A DNA stretch of 32,500 bases from Tubiluchus corallicola (GCA_030141605.1 JAQGDQ010000850.1:40001-72500); one strand, 5' to 3'; positions 1 to 8,904 are shown, counted from the stretch's first letter. A program made the numbers and translations. Notes: a model not told the origin generated them from the sequence alone.

Positions 1-88
1 ATTCAATTTTAAGTGTTAACTAATGAATTACTTGTACTTTTGAACTAACTATCTATGTAACTATTTTCTTGATGACCAGTTGTATATA

Positions 89-517
89 CAGGGGCGTGTT
101 AACCAATAGGCTGACTAGGCTACAGCCTGGGGTGCCAAAGTTTGAGGGGAGCCACTTTGTAGGCGCCCAATTTTAAAAAAATTCTTATTCTCCTTCCTCA
201 AAAAATGTGTATCCGTTGATAATCATGTAAAAGAAGCAGTAACCCACCACAGGCAGTTATCGAAAACTGTTACTATATAAGTGCTACATAATCAGCCACC
301 ACAAGCTACTACACAACAAGCAGTTGCCCAGCCTTCTTATATATAAGCACTGTTTATATACACGTAATTAACAATGGCCATGTAGAAATTAGGTTAATAG
401 TATTACTAATACACCACAAGTAATTGCTTAATCTGCTCAGTACATAAGCAATAATAAATATACAATACAGATGGGCGGGGCAGATCTATCAGCCTAGGGT
501 GTCGTGATACGCCCCTG
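89..517. mobile_element. Non-autonomous hAT-like element (MITE) with target-site duplication
   Basis: The left end reads CAGGGGCGTGTTAACC and the right end, reverse-complemented, reads CAGGGGCGTATCACGA, so both termini share CAGGGGCGT as short terminal inverted repeats. The flanks are TGTATATA (81-88) and TGTATATC (518-525), an 8-bp duplication with one mismatch, which is the hAT signature. Subterminal sequence near the left end (ACAGCCTGGGGTGCCAAA) and right end (CAGCCTAGGGTGTC) is the kind seen in hAT short elements. No transposase frame lies inside, so it must have been mobilised in trans. The 62-codon reverse frame at 406-594 crosses the right boundary and is not credible as a gene. Confidence 0.75.
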
Positions 518-626
518 TGTATATCTCTGTTCTCAACTAAAACGTATTTGTTGCACAGTGGAAAACTCCGATCAGTAATATTACTGTATGTCAATCCACT
601 TAGAATAAATAAAGTTTATATATAAA

Positions 627-705
627 TTTGGCTAGGATTAAGGTTTGGAGTTAGGACTAGATTTTTTTCTTATGACTCTTTTCCTCTAACTTTTCCTGTG
701 ACTTT
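627..705 (+). repeat. Short degenerate relative of the 1.4-2.0 kb minisatellite
   Basis: TTGGCTAGGATTAAGG is followed by a T-run and then TGACTC, CTAACTTTTCC and TGTGACTTT. The same order (TTGGCTAGGGTTAGGG, T-run, CTGTAACTTCTGTGA) begins the large array about 820 bp downstream. This may be an older or unexpanded copy of the array seed. Confidence 0.45.
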
Positions 706-901
706 ATTACCTGGATTCCAAACTGTAAGTTACAGAGATATATTAATTCTGTTTGAGATATTTGTCGATAGTTTTGTGTTCAAATTCACACGTATTGTAT
801 ATGGCAACAGATAACCGGAAACGGAAGTAACAGTAATGCGCGCCACCTAGGCCCAGTTTGAAGAAGCTTATAAAAACAAAAATAAGTTTCAAAATTCTTA
901 C

Positions 902-934
902 CTGCGTATCCCCACGGCGAGTGACCTTTCTCCT
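902..934 (-). CDS. Candidate 33-bp microexon of an unidentified gene
   Basis: On the reverse strand a pyrimidine-rich acceptor (TTTTTTTCTTTCAG) is followed by 33 bases and then a strong donor (CGCAG/GTAAGA). One frame reads EKGHSPWGYA and would continue with Gly across the donor; another reads RRKVTRRGDTQ. Both lie in overlapping open frames spanning 743-1051 and 786-1022. The SPWGYAG wording faintly recalls the N-terminal WxYxG segment of alpha-carbonic anhydrases, but eleven residues cannot support that. Splice signals are seen; coding function is inferred. A chance splice-site pair in AT-rich DNA is a real alternative. Confidence 0.25.
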
Positions 935-1051
935 CTGAAAGAAAAAAATGCGAAGTTTTAACACTGCAAATAATTTCATAATATTTTGTACTATCAGGTG
1001 CCAATAACAGCAAGTACCGCACGTCAAGCGCACCTTTTCCCGCTGGTCCAT

Positions 1052-1422
1052 TGTTTCTTTACGTAGGTTTTTTTATAACTCGGCTGCATAACCGTTCTAT
1101 TACTTTTCTATTTCTACAATTATTTAAGTTTTAGTTTAAATAAATTTGAAATTGAATTGAATTAAACTCTACATGTGTAACTCCATTACAGACTTGTCTG
1201 TAACTGTACTAGCCAAACGATATTGTTTTTATTTACAAAAATGCAGTAACTTATTGTTTTTCGTTTGACATGCGAGGATCGATAGATTTCCAAATTTCTA
1301 AGCTGATTAATCTTCCTTTTTCTCTGCATTTAAATAAGATGCGATTACGTCCAGAAATAATTCGCCCGAAATGCCAAAAATAATCATAATTAATAATACG
1401 CATCTAAGTGACTGGCAAAAAA
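1052..1422. other. Unassigned AT-rich stretch
   Basis: I see no gene, RNA or recognisable transposon end here. The sequence is AT-rich with short homopolymer runs. Confidence 0.4.
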
Positions 1423-2009
1423 GTTACACGAAAAAAGTCACAATTATTTTGGCTAGGGTTAGGGATACGGTTGTTTCTTTTTTCCTGTAACTTCTGTGAA
1501 TTTTTTTCCTGTAACTTCTGTGACTTTTCTCCTGTAACTTCTGTGAATTTTTTTCCTGTAACTTCTGTGACTTTTCTCTTCTGACTTCTGTGACTTTTCC
1601 TGTAACTTCTGTGACTTTTTTTGTAACTTCTGTCTGTGACTTTTCTCCTGTAATTTCTGTGACTTTTTTCCTGTAACTTCTGTGAATTTTTTCCTGTGGC
1701 TTCTGTGACTTTTCTTGTAACTTCTGTGACTTTTCTCTTCTGACTTCTGTGACTTTTCTCCTGTAACTTCTGTGACTTTTCCTGTAACTACTGGGACTTT
1801 TCTCCTGTAACTTCTGTGACTTTTCTCTTCTGACTTCTGTGACTTTTCCTGTAACTTCTGTGACTTTTTTTATAACTTCTGTCTGTGACCTTTCTCCTGT
1901 AATTTCTGTGACTTTTTTCCTGTAACTTCTGTGAATTTTTTCCTGTAGCTTCTGTGACTTTTCCTGTAACTTCTGTGACTTTGTTTCCTGTAACTTCTGT
2001 GACTTTTTA
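1423..2009 (+). repeat. Pyrimidine-rich minisatellite, units of about 20-24 bp, with an inverted leading copy
   Basis: From about 1474 the motif CTGTAACTTCTGTGACTTTT repeats with T-run and CTC length variation to 2009. Larger blocks recur: the block near 1600-1700 (TTTGTAACTTCTGTCTGTGA and following) is repeated near 1865-1960, which indicates multi-unit duplication. Just ahead, 1423-1441 reads GTTACACGAAAAAAGTCAC, the reverse complement of an array-like unit, so the array starts with an inverted copy. Almost all purines lie on the reverse strand. A frame at 1954-2184 only partly translates the array and is not a credible gene. Confidence 0.9.
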
Positions 2010-2436
2010 CGTGGAATCGCGTCTAAAACGCTTGTACCAAAATAATCGCTGTTTAGTATTCAATTGTAATTTGTTTGAGAATCATAAGGAAAAATCTTCA
2101 GAACTAAAAATGCAGCAGCAAAATGCTGCTAATCTGAGTCATTTGCTGACGTATTTCTCCAGCAGTTTTGAGATCAAATTTTAAAAGAACCAACTATACT
2201 AACATCTACGGCACATAGCATAATCTGAAATTGATAACGATTAAAAGAGATCACTTTTGTTTCGTGATTCGTTTAGCATTCCATGTCAATATAAATCAGG
2301 ATTTCAAAACCCCGCGCAGCACATTTTCTACCTTTTGAAACGATTTCTTGTTGTTGTGTTGCTTTTAAAATACGTCAAAACAAATTACAGTGGCAAGTAA
2401 GCATCTAAGTGTAGCATTTGTAAGCATTTTTCAAGT
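2010..2436. other. Unassigned spacer before MITE A1
   Basis: Low-GC sequence with no supported gene, RNA or repeat. The C-terminal half of a 76-codon forward frame falls here, but it has no recognisable motif. Confidence 0.4.
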
Positions 2437-2986
2437 TTAAAGGACAAGAATAGGGGCACCTGAAGTAGGTTTCCGAAAAGTCGCCTAGAAAATTTGTGTT
2501 ACTTTACAGCAATTTTATGCACATATCGTATTCGCGTTGGAAGGAATTTTTGTTTGTTTTCATTTTAAATCTCCCGCGATACTGTTCCGACCACGCCATT
2601 ACATGACGTCACTTACGTAAATGTAAATCAGGGGAAGAAAAGGAAATGTTATGTTATGTCCCAAAAACTTTCCATGCAAATCTATATTACTTAGCATTTC
2701 TCGCTTACCAGCTGGAAAGACTTATGTAACTAGAAATAATAATTTAAAATGTTCGTGCCAATTGGTAAAATGTCGCCGATTCACCCTGCAGGGTGCGCCA
2801 CTCGCTAACCCAAAAACGCATTTTTAATCTTATTGACAAGATACAGTAATTTAAAATTTTACTTTTGTGACGTGTGCGCTACGAATGCTTTTTTCAATCT
2901 TCACGCATTGTTATCTAAACTTGTTTCAAACGACCTGCCATTAGGCTGGCTGGTTTATGTAAGTGGAGAGTGTTGTTGTGCTTTAA
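2437..2986 (+). mobile_element. TTAA-bounded MITE family A, copy A1 (internally deleted)
   Basis: The left end TTAAAGGACAAGAATAGG and right end GTTGTTGTGCTTTAA match the family termini (consensus TTAAAGSACAAGAAAA, inverted at the right). The body shares long blocks with A2, A3 and A4: AATCTCCCGC near 2570, TGACGTCA at 2604-2611, CCCAAAAACTTTCC and TTAATCTTATTGACAAGATA. Compared with A2-A4 it lacks about 100 bp near the right end. TTAA target sites occur in the piggyBac and Kolobok superfamilies; the AG start favours a Kolobok-like origin, by inference. No transposase is encoded. Confidence 0.8.
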
Positions 2987-3012
2987 TACTGCTGGACAAT
3001 GTCCACGCTTAC

Positions 3013-3253
3013 CGATGTTAGGAAATGAATAAGCAACCGGCTCATATGGAATTTTCAGCAGCTTAAAGAGGCGCTCGAACTCATCGTTACCGCTTCTCTT
3101 CCGAAGTACCTCTTCATGTGAAACGTCCGCAATGTGGCGTTGATGGCCGTCGCGTCTCCAGTTTCGAACTTTATGTTCCCTAATTTGTCTGCGTCCGATT
3201 GTAACACAGGGTAGGAGGATAACAAAGAATATTTCAAAATTTACTAAGCGCAT
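3013..3253 (-). CDS. Candidate first coding exon of a secreted protein, unidentified
   Basis: An ATG at 3253 on the reverse strand opens an 80-codon frame. It starts with a signal-peptide-like segment (MRLVNFEIFFVILLPCVTIG), then a basic region (RRQIREHKVRNWRRDG), an acidic/basic stretch (EEVLRKRSGNDEFERLF) and KLLKIPYEPVAYSFPNI. At the end of that stretch is a good 5' splice donor, ATCG/GTAAGC, with the GT at 3012-3011. The open frame runs on to 2915, but that tail enters MITE A1 and is unlikely to be coding. The stretch is bounded by a MITE on one side and a 30-bp tandem duplication on the other. I recognise no family. It could be a first exon, an exon relic, or a chance frame. Confidence 0.35.
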
Positions 3254-3320
3254 CTTTTGTGATAGTTGTCACTTTCTTAGCTGCATTAGCCTATCGTGTT
3301 TCTATGCGCTGGTTGTAAAC

Positions 3321-3380
3321 ACAGCGTGGTTACCATGACACTATGACGCTACAGCGTGGTTACCATGACATTATGACGCT
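3321..3380 (+). repeat. 30-bp direct tandem duplication
   Basis: ACAGCGTGGTTACCATGACA followed by CTATGACGCT at 3321-3350 is repeated at 3351-3380 with one substitution (CACTATG versus CATTATG). Two copies only, just upstream of the candidate reverse-strand exon. Confidence 0.9.
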
Positions 3381-3457
3381 AAGCGTTTGTATTTGTATCA
3401 TAATTGAATCGTGAATTAATTGAGTTGAACTAATTTTAGAGGCATTTTTAACGTACA

Positions 3458-3678
3458 TCCCGAGAAATTTCTACACAAAGTTATATTACTTAGTATTACC
3501 CCTTATTTGCTAGAAAAATTAGAGTAATTAAAAGACAAGAAAAGGGGGGTACCTAAGTAGGTTTCAGAAATTTACATTTTTGCTTAGATGACGAAAAGTG
3601 TTTTGCGAATGCTCTGATCATTTTTTCAAACTTTACACAGTGACTATACCGCTTTAGTGCTGTATGGAAGAGGGAGAC
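3458..3678 (+). mobile_element. Partial family A unit (A') abutting copy A2
   Basis: Contains family A blocks (ACACAAAGTTATATTACTTA near 3474, and a TTAAAAGACAAGAAAAGG terminus at 3528) and then GCTTAGATGACGAAAAGTG through AAACTTTACACAGTGACTAT. It ends with GGAAGAGGGAGAC directly at the TTAA of A2. Nearly the same junction sequence precedes A3 at 18.8 kb, so the two loci share a nested or tandem arrangement. Confidence 0.65.
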
Positions 3679-4336
3679 TTAAAAGACAAGAAAAGGGGGT
3701 ACCGGAAGTAGGTTTCAGAAAATTCGCCTTAAAAAATTAAATTACTTTATAGCAATTTTATACATATATCCTGCTCGCACTGAAAGGAATTTTTATTTGT
3801 TTTCCTTTTAAATCTCCCGCCATACTGTTCCGACGACGCCATTACGTGACGTCACTACGACACGTAAATCAGGGGAAGAAAAGGAAATGTTAAACTATGT
3901 CCCAAAAAACTTTCCGTGCAAAGTTATATTATTTAGCATTTCACGTACCTGCTTAAAAGACTAAAAAAGTAAATTATTAATTATTTAAAATGTTTGCACC
4001 AGCTGGTAAAATGTCACTGACTCACCCGCCAGAGTGCACCACTGATTCACCAAAACGTATTTTTAATCTTATTGACAAGATACAGTAATTTATACCTTTG
4101 CTTACTTAACGAAGAATGTGCTACGAATGCTATAATAAATTTTTCAAATTTGAGTCAATGTTGTTTAAACTTGTGTTAAACGACCTACGGTTGAAATGGC
4201 TCGCTTAGTGATCATTTCAGGAGTTTAGATTTACAGCGTTACTACTAACGCGAGCTCTGTGTGCAATAAGACTGGTACGAAATTTCAACACGAATTTTTA
4301 ATCTTGGTTTGTCAAGAGTATTTTCTTGTGCTTTAA
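3679..4336 (+). mobile_element. TTAA-bounded MITE family A, copy A2
   Basis: The left terminus is TTAAAAGACAAGAAAAGG and the right terminus TTTTCTTGTGCTTTAA. Internal landmarks are AATCTCCCGCCATACTG, GTGACGTCAC at 3846-3855, CCCAAAAAACTTTCC and TTAATCTTATTGACAAGATA. It is about 658 bp and has no coding capacity. The subterminal part (CAGGAGTTTAGATTTACA, then CGAATTTTTAATC) aligns with the same places in A3 and A4. Confidence 0.8.
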
Positions 4337-4499
4337 ATATTATTGAATCACTAGCGAGAAATAATTAGTTTTTTTTATTTTAATATCAAGATTATTATCA
4401 ACGAGCTTAAAAACCTACAATTAATTTAATTAGTTAGAATCACTCTAGTGTGAGAAATCTCATATTAGAAGTGCTGAATTCGGTTGACCAGCTATAGGG

Positions 4500-4640
4500 G
4501 ACGGACTGCCTTGACCACTAGTAGATGTGCTGGGCTAGTGGTATAAGGTGTCCACAATGTAAGCAGAAGGTTCATTTTCTTAGCATTTATATATGTTCAT
4601 TAAAAAAATAAAGGTGCCTGCTTATGGCAGGGTCGGAACC
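4500..4640. other. tRNA-like promoter fragments, doubtful
   Basis: On the forward strand CTAGTGGTATAAGG resembles a Pol III A box and AAGGTTCATTTTC, about 38 bp on, a degenerate B box. On the reverse strand GGTTCCGACCCTGCC near 4626-4640 resembles a B box. No cloverleaf can be drawn convincingly. It may be an eroded SINE linked to the 5S-like relic at 4.8 kb. Confidence 0.25.
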
Positions 4641-4764
4641 TATCCAGTTATGAAAGTTGATTTTACAATTGAAAATTCTTAATTATCAAGTTTTGGTAAT
4701 CCACCAATCATCTCAGCTCGACACTGAATCAGTTCAGAGCTGCCTTTAAAAAGAAATTTAGCCC

Positions 4765-4842
4765 ACTAACCGGGCTCGGCGATGCTTAACTTCCGTTCCC
4801 AAGCGCATACCGTGACCACTCAGCTGTGTTCAACGCCCGAAA
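4765..4842 (-). pseudogene. Diverged 5S rRNA-like / tRNA-like Pol III promoter relic (probable SINE head)
   Basis: Read on the reverse strand, GGAAGTTAAGCATCGCCGAG followed by CCCGGTTAGT matches the 5S internal control region (canonical GAAGTTAAGCA, then GCCTGGTTAGT). Upstream, GCGTTGAACACAG recalls the 5S segment ACGTTGAAAACAC. Between them sits GCTGAGTGGTCACGGTATGC, which resembles a tRNA-type A box. The mixture suggests a 5S-derived SINE (SINE3-like) or a chimeric Pol III head. It is too diverged to be a working 5S gene. Confidence 0.45.
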
Positions 4843-4849
4843 TGTAATT

Positions 4850-5225
4850 GATCGATCAAAATGTCTGTGTAATTGTTTTGTAAATGCATAAAGTCCTTTA
4901 AACGATTCTAAATTCGTGCTGATGGTCGATTTGATCTTCAAATAAACTTCTCGCAGCTTTTTGTGAAAACGGATTGACCCTCAATCGTCCTTCAAGGAGA
5001 AAGGAAGCGGAACTGATGCGCCAAATCGAAAGATGCGCATTCATTGAATGCAAAGAGAATTACTTGTTTTACGTACAGAGATGATTAAAGTGTAAACCAC
5101 GCATGCGTAAAAGGTGGCGATAAATTAAGTTTATGTTTAGTTTATAAAGCAGAGCAGCTGGCTTGCTTATTTTAGTGAATCTCAGTCATCCGCGCTCACT
5201 GGTATAGGAGTGTCTGTTAGCCATT
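4850..5225. other. Unassigned spacer
   Basis: No supported gene or repeat. Sequence complexity is ordinary until the TCN tract begins. Confidence 0.4.
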
Positions 5226-5227
5226 GC

Positions 5228-5785
5228 CTTCATCATTATTGTCATCATCATCATCGTCACCACCACCATCACCGTCATCATCATCGTCGTCGTCACCACC
5301 ATCGTCACCGTCGTCGTCTTCATCATCATCACCACCATCATCACCGTCGTCGTCGTCATCATCATCATCGTCGTCGTCACCACCATCTTCACCGTCATCG
5401 TCGTCATCACCGTCGTCGTCGTCATCATCGTCGTCGTCATCATCACCATCGTCGCCGTCGTCGTCGTCATCATCATTATCATCATCGTCATGGTCATCAA
5501 TACCACCGTCATCATCATTCTTGTCATTACTGTCATGTTCATCGTTGTCATCATCATCATCATCGTCATTATCATCATCGTCATTAACATCAGTACCAGC
5601 ATCATCATCATTCTTGTCATTACTGTCATCATCATCGCTGTCATCATCATCATCGTCGTCATTGTCATCATCGTCATTGTCATCAGTACCACCATCATCA
5701 TCATTCTTGTCATTACAGTCATCGTCATCGTTGTCATCATCATCGTCATCGTCATCGTCATTATAATCGACATCATAATCATCAT
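5228..5785 (+). repeat. Long TCN trinucleotide tract (TCA/TCG/TCC)
   Basis: About 560 bp of period-3 sequence, mostly TCA and TCG with CAC interruptions. The distal part has a higher-order period of 93 bp, marked by CATTCTTGTCATTAC starting at 5516, 5609 and 5702. Because the period is 3, several frames stay open over 125-205 codons and translate as poly-Ser, poly-His/Arg, Ile/Val or poly-Met/Thr. These frames are repeat translations, not genes. The reverse strand (TGA/CGA repeats) is purine-rich. Confidence 0.95.
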
Positions 5786-5789
5786 TTCC

Positions 5790-6890
5790 TCAGCACCATC
5801 CACGCTTTTGTTGTCATTGAAACAAAGCAGTCAATACAATTTTTTTCCGGATGTAACTGACACAAATGAAATACAAGTATTAAAATGAAATAAAATACAA
5901 TGAAATAAAATTACAATATTAAAATGTAAATACAGGGTTGTAAATTAAGAGCTAAATAGATTTTAGAAACTAATTATATAATATTTTCAGTAGCACTAGA
6001 TATGATAACATTTCCATTTTAGGGACCTGAATGATTTCAATTTTATCAGCTGATAAAATAGACGAGAAAAAGTTTGAGGGGTTTTTTATCTGTGCTTGCT
6101 AACACGCCACAAACAATTTCTTTAGGCAGTAATGTTTGTTTTTGTCTAAATTAAGTCGAATAAAAAAATATTCGACGACTCGAACTCCTGACCGTAATTC
6201 GGTCTCTTGGTTTGTTTGCGTGGGCGTGATAGGGCTAGAAAAAGAATGGCCTGCAAGTTTTGGGCCTGACAAAACGATTTCTACAATTTTGGCTAACTAC
6301 AATGCTTTTACATAAATTTAGGTAACAAATCGCACAAAATATGTAACAAATAACAAATATTTAGCTATTGTATTTGACTGCTTTACCTTACTGTGTAAGA
6401 ACTGGGAAAGATTTACCCTGAGGGGTGAAATTGTCTGCAAAGAATAATAAGTAAGTTCTCCTTCTCTAGATGAGTTCGTTACTCTTCCTCATCTTACATC
6501 ATGTCTAAAAGCTCCTACGAATGTTTTTTCTACCCTATTGTGTGAAAACTTGAACACAATCAGAAAATTTTGCTCCAAACGTTTAGCCCAAAGCCTTCTC
6601 CTGCAGATAAGCTAATTGTTTTAACAGTTCTGGTTTGGGCTCTTGATTTATTGTCGACTCGTAAACGACCATGAGAGAAATACCAGGTTAAAAAAACGTG
6701 TTTGGTTATAATTTTGTTAAAGAAGACAGGTTCTAGCTGCAGTCAATAACAGCTTGTTGAAATCTGGTAAACAAAATCAGCTTTAGGGCGATTTTTGACC
6801 TAAAAACAGGCTCTCGAAATTAGCATACAGCCAACAGGTGAAGTGAAGTGGAACGTCCGCGCATTGTTGATATCATTGATAGCACGGTAG
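5790..6890. other. Unassigned AT-rich region with one small hairpin
   Basis: No gene is supported. At 6155-6176 GTCGAATA and TATTCGAC form an 8-bp perfect stem with an A6 loop. Next to it on the reverse strand GGAGTTCGAGTCG resembles a Pol III B box, but no A box accompanies it. Confidence 0.4.
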
Positions 6891-6892
6891 GT

Positions 6893-6965
6893 GTAAAGGC
6901 CGGCTCTATTACTAAACAAGTCAGGCAGTCGCCTAGGTCGGAAAATTTTTGGGTCGCCAAATTCT
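6893..6965 (+). mobile_element. Probable hAT terminal fragment
   Basis: GGCCGGCTCTATTACTAAAC, then CAGGCAGTCGCCTAGGTCGG and TTTTTGGGTCGCC, has the wording of hAT short-element ends (compare the left end of the 89-517 element). No partner end or target duplication was found, so it is at best a solo end. Confidence 0.4.
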
Positions 6966-7028
6966 GGAAGCATTTCTTCAATTTTTAAGTTTAGTATAAA
7001 CAATAGCATATAATGTAAGTGTAATTCC

Positions 7029-7580
7029 TTAAAGGAAAACCGGACGATTGTGTAAACATGAGTTTAGAATAAAGAATGCTCCAAAATATTGAAAACTACA
7101 ATAGCTTATTTTAAATCAAAGCTTAGATTAAATAATAATTACCTCGGATACTCAAATTTCATTAAACTTTCAAAGCTACGCGCGGCTCAGTGAATTTACT
7201 AAGATTGGCAGCGGCGCCTTTTTGTCACGTTTGCATGGCCGAGCAAATAGAAGGCGGTACCGTGATAAGCATGATCATGAACAGCAGTGTTAGTTTCTGA
7301 CGTCATATGACGTAGAGCCCGTTTTCGTGACATCACGCGTTTAAACAGTAACACTTACGGAAACTTGCTTGACGCGCAAGGGAAGATGCCTGCGATTGCA
7401 CAAACTGTGGTTAGTTTCTGACGTAAGCAATAGCTGTGTTCGGTTGGCGTTAATTAACTTTCTAAGCTAATTATTCAAATATAAGAAACAATTGCTAACT
7501 TTTATAGACAAGAAAATGTATATTTTAAACAGTAAATTAACATGAGATTGAGTCTAAACAATCATCAGGTTTTCCTTTAA
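7029..7580. mobile_element. TTAA-bounded MITE, family C
   Basis: The left terminus TTAAAGGAAAACCGGACGAT and the reverse complement of the right terminus, TTAAAGGAAAACCTGATGAT, match over about 23 bp with two differences, so this is a clear inverted-repeat element flanked by TTAA. It is about 552 bp, non-coding, and more GC-rich in the centre. It carries TGACGTCA at 7298-7305 plus related half sites (ATGACGTAG, TGACGTAAG). The terminus resembles the right terminus of family B (TTAAAGGAAGACAAGATG), so B and C are probably relatives. Confidence 0.85.
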
Positions 7581-8255
7581 GTCTACCGTATTAATTAAAT
7601 TGGATTATTTCCCGTCAAAATGTACGGTTCCTCGATACCAGCAAGTACATTAGACAGCAAAACACTCTATTTTCGTTTTATCTGGCTTCATAATTATCTG
7701 GCTTCATTTCATGCAGACATTACTGATTCGTTATGTTGCTTTTGGCCGTAGCTTCTACGAGTGCCAACAGAACGACCCCCCCCTCCCGTTAATAAAACAA
7801 ATACTTTCTTACAATAGAATTTTTCTAACTATGGCAGATAAACTTGTAAGAATCGAAATCTTCGGGATGGAATACAGGAAGCGGAAAGTAAAAATCCTGG
7901 CGAGTCATATATATCTTTTTTTTATTCGTACTCGTGGTACAATCACATGAAGTAAACAAACAGATAAACAAGCAAAATAACATTGATTAACAAGATTAGT
8001 AAACAATGTGAATATGTACAATAAGCCTTTTCATACTTCCAGCAAGTGATGATGATCGTGAAAAGGTCAAAGTTCATACGTGTACCAGGCAACACATTAA
8101 CAAGGTCAGTAAGCAACGTGAATATATACAATTAAGTGAGAGTAAGACACGGCGTACAACTCATTCCTGTCAAAAAAATCAAAACAATTACGTTCTAGAA
8201 CCCATGTAACTTCTTTAATGAAATTTACAATCCGTATTTGTTCATCGCTAGCATT
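7581..8255. other. Unassigned spacer
   Basis: AT-rich, with an internal direct similarity: AACATTGATTAACAAGATTAGTAA and ACACATTAACAAGGTCAGTAA share a motif followed by AATGTGAATATGTACAAT / AACGTGAATATATACAAT (about 7981-8020 and 8093-8131). Frames at 7711-7950 and 7943-8131 have no recognisable motif. Confidence 0.45.
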
Positions 8256-8261
8256 ATTTCT

Positions 8262-8890
8262 TATATATATATTATAAGATTATTATATATATATATAATA
8301 ATCTTTATTTGCCATAAAAATCGATATTCATAACTATAAAAGCATAAAAGAACATCGCAGCATGTTAAAGGCAAATGCGTCCAGTGCAAACTAAAAACTG
8401 CTGTGCCAAAAATTTAAAACAAAAATATACATTATAATATTACACGGAAATTATAATAGACTATATACCATATATACGTATAATTTAAAATGGACGTGGG
8501 TAAATAAAATTTCTGGATGAATATATATTATCGTTTATGTATGTTGGGTTTTCAAAACGATTTAATGTATGTATTTTTAATTTTGATTTGAATTCGTCAA
8601 AGGAACTTGATTTGTTTTAAATTTGATGGCAGGGTATTCCAAAGTTGAACTCCTTGCTTAGTGATAGAACAAGGAGTTCAACTTTGGAATACCCTGCTAT
8701 CAAATTTAATGTACAAGATATCTAATGTACAAGAAAAAATTTTAGAAAGAAAATTCTCATTTGTGTAAAAAGTTTTGTACTCGTTAAAAATAGATAACAA
8801 ATTACAACCCGTTATAGAAGAGGCATGAAATCGAGAATTATGTGCAAAGAAACTGGCTATATGATTTTCACTATATAAGCAACTATGGTA
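8262..8890 (-). pseudogene. Non-LTR retrotransposon (LINE) 3' relic
   Basis: On the reverse strand, 8656 downward reads QGVQLWNTLPSNLKQIKFL before a stop. This is the WNxLP segment that follows the RT domain in many CR1/L2/Jockey-type ORF2 proteins. Upstream (8840-8715) NSRFHASS and related codons may be the matching preceding part. The presumed 3' UTR runs to TTTATGGCAAATAAAG followed by a TTATTATATA tail near 8262-8315, typical of LINE 3' ends. Stops and an internal inverted duplication (8617-8708) make it dead. Confidence 0.65.
8617..8708. repeat. Near-perfect 40-bp inverted repeat (hairpin) inside the LINE relic
   Basis: The left arm (8617-8656) contains CAGGGTATTCCAAAGTTGAA and ends CTCCTTG. 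The right arm (8670-8708) is its reverse complement with one mismatch (GGC versus AGC). The loop is 13 nt (CTTAGTGATAGAA). Both arms encode the same LINE segment, on opposite strands, so this is a local inverted duplication of retrotransposon sequence. The low divergence implies a recent origin compared with the decayed host element. Confidence 0.92.
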
Positions 8891-8904
8891 AAATTTAACA
8901 AATC

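Noticed and set aside
902-934. Assignment of the microexon to alpha-carbonic anhydrase.
   Set aside because: Eleven residues with one WGYAG-like match are insufficient and no other carbonic anhydrase exon is visible in the window.
5186-5888. Long open frames (up to 205 codons) on both strands rich in Met/Thr, Ser, His/Arg or Ile/Val.
   Set aside because: All are translations of the period-3 TCN tract, with no domain or splice context.
6155-6215. Possible tRNA or SINE head on the reverse strand (GGAGTTCGAGTCG).
   Set aside because: Only a B-box-like stretch; no A box at the right spacing and no cloverleaf.
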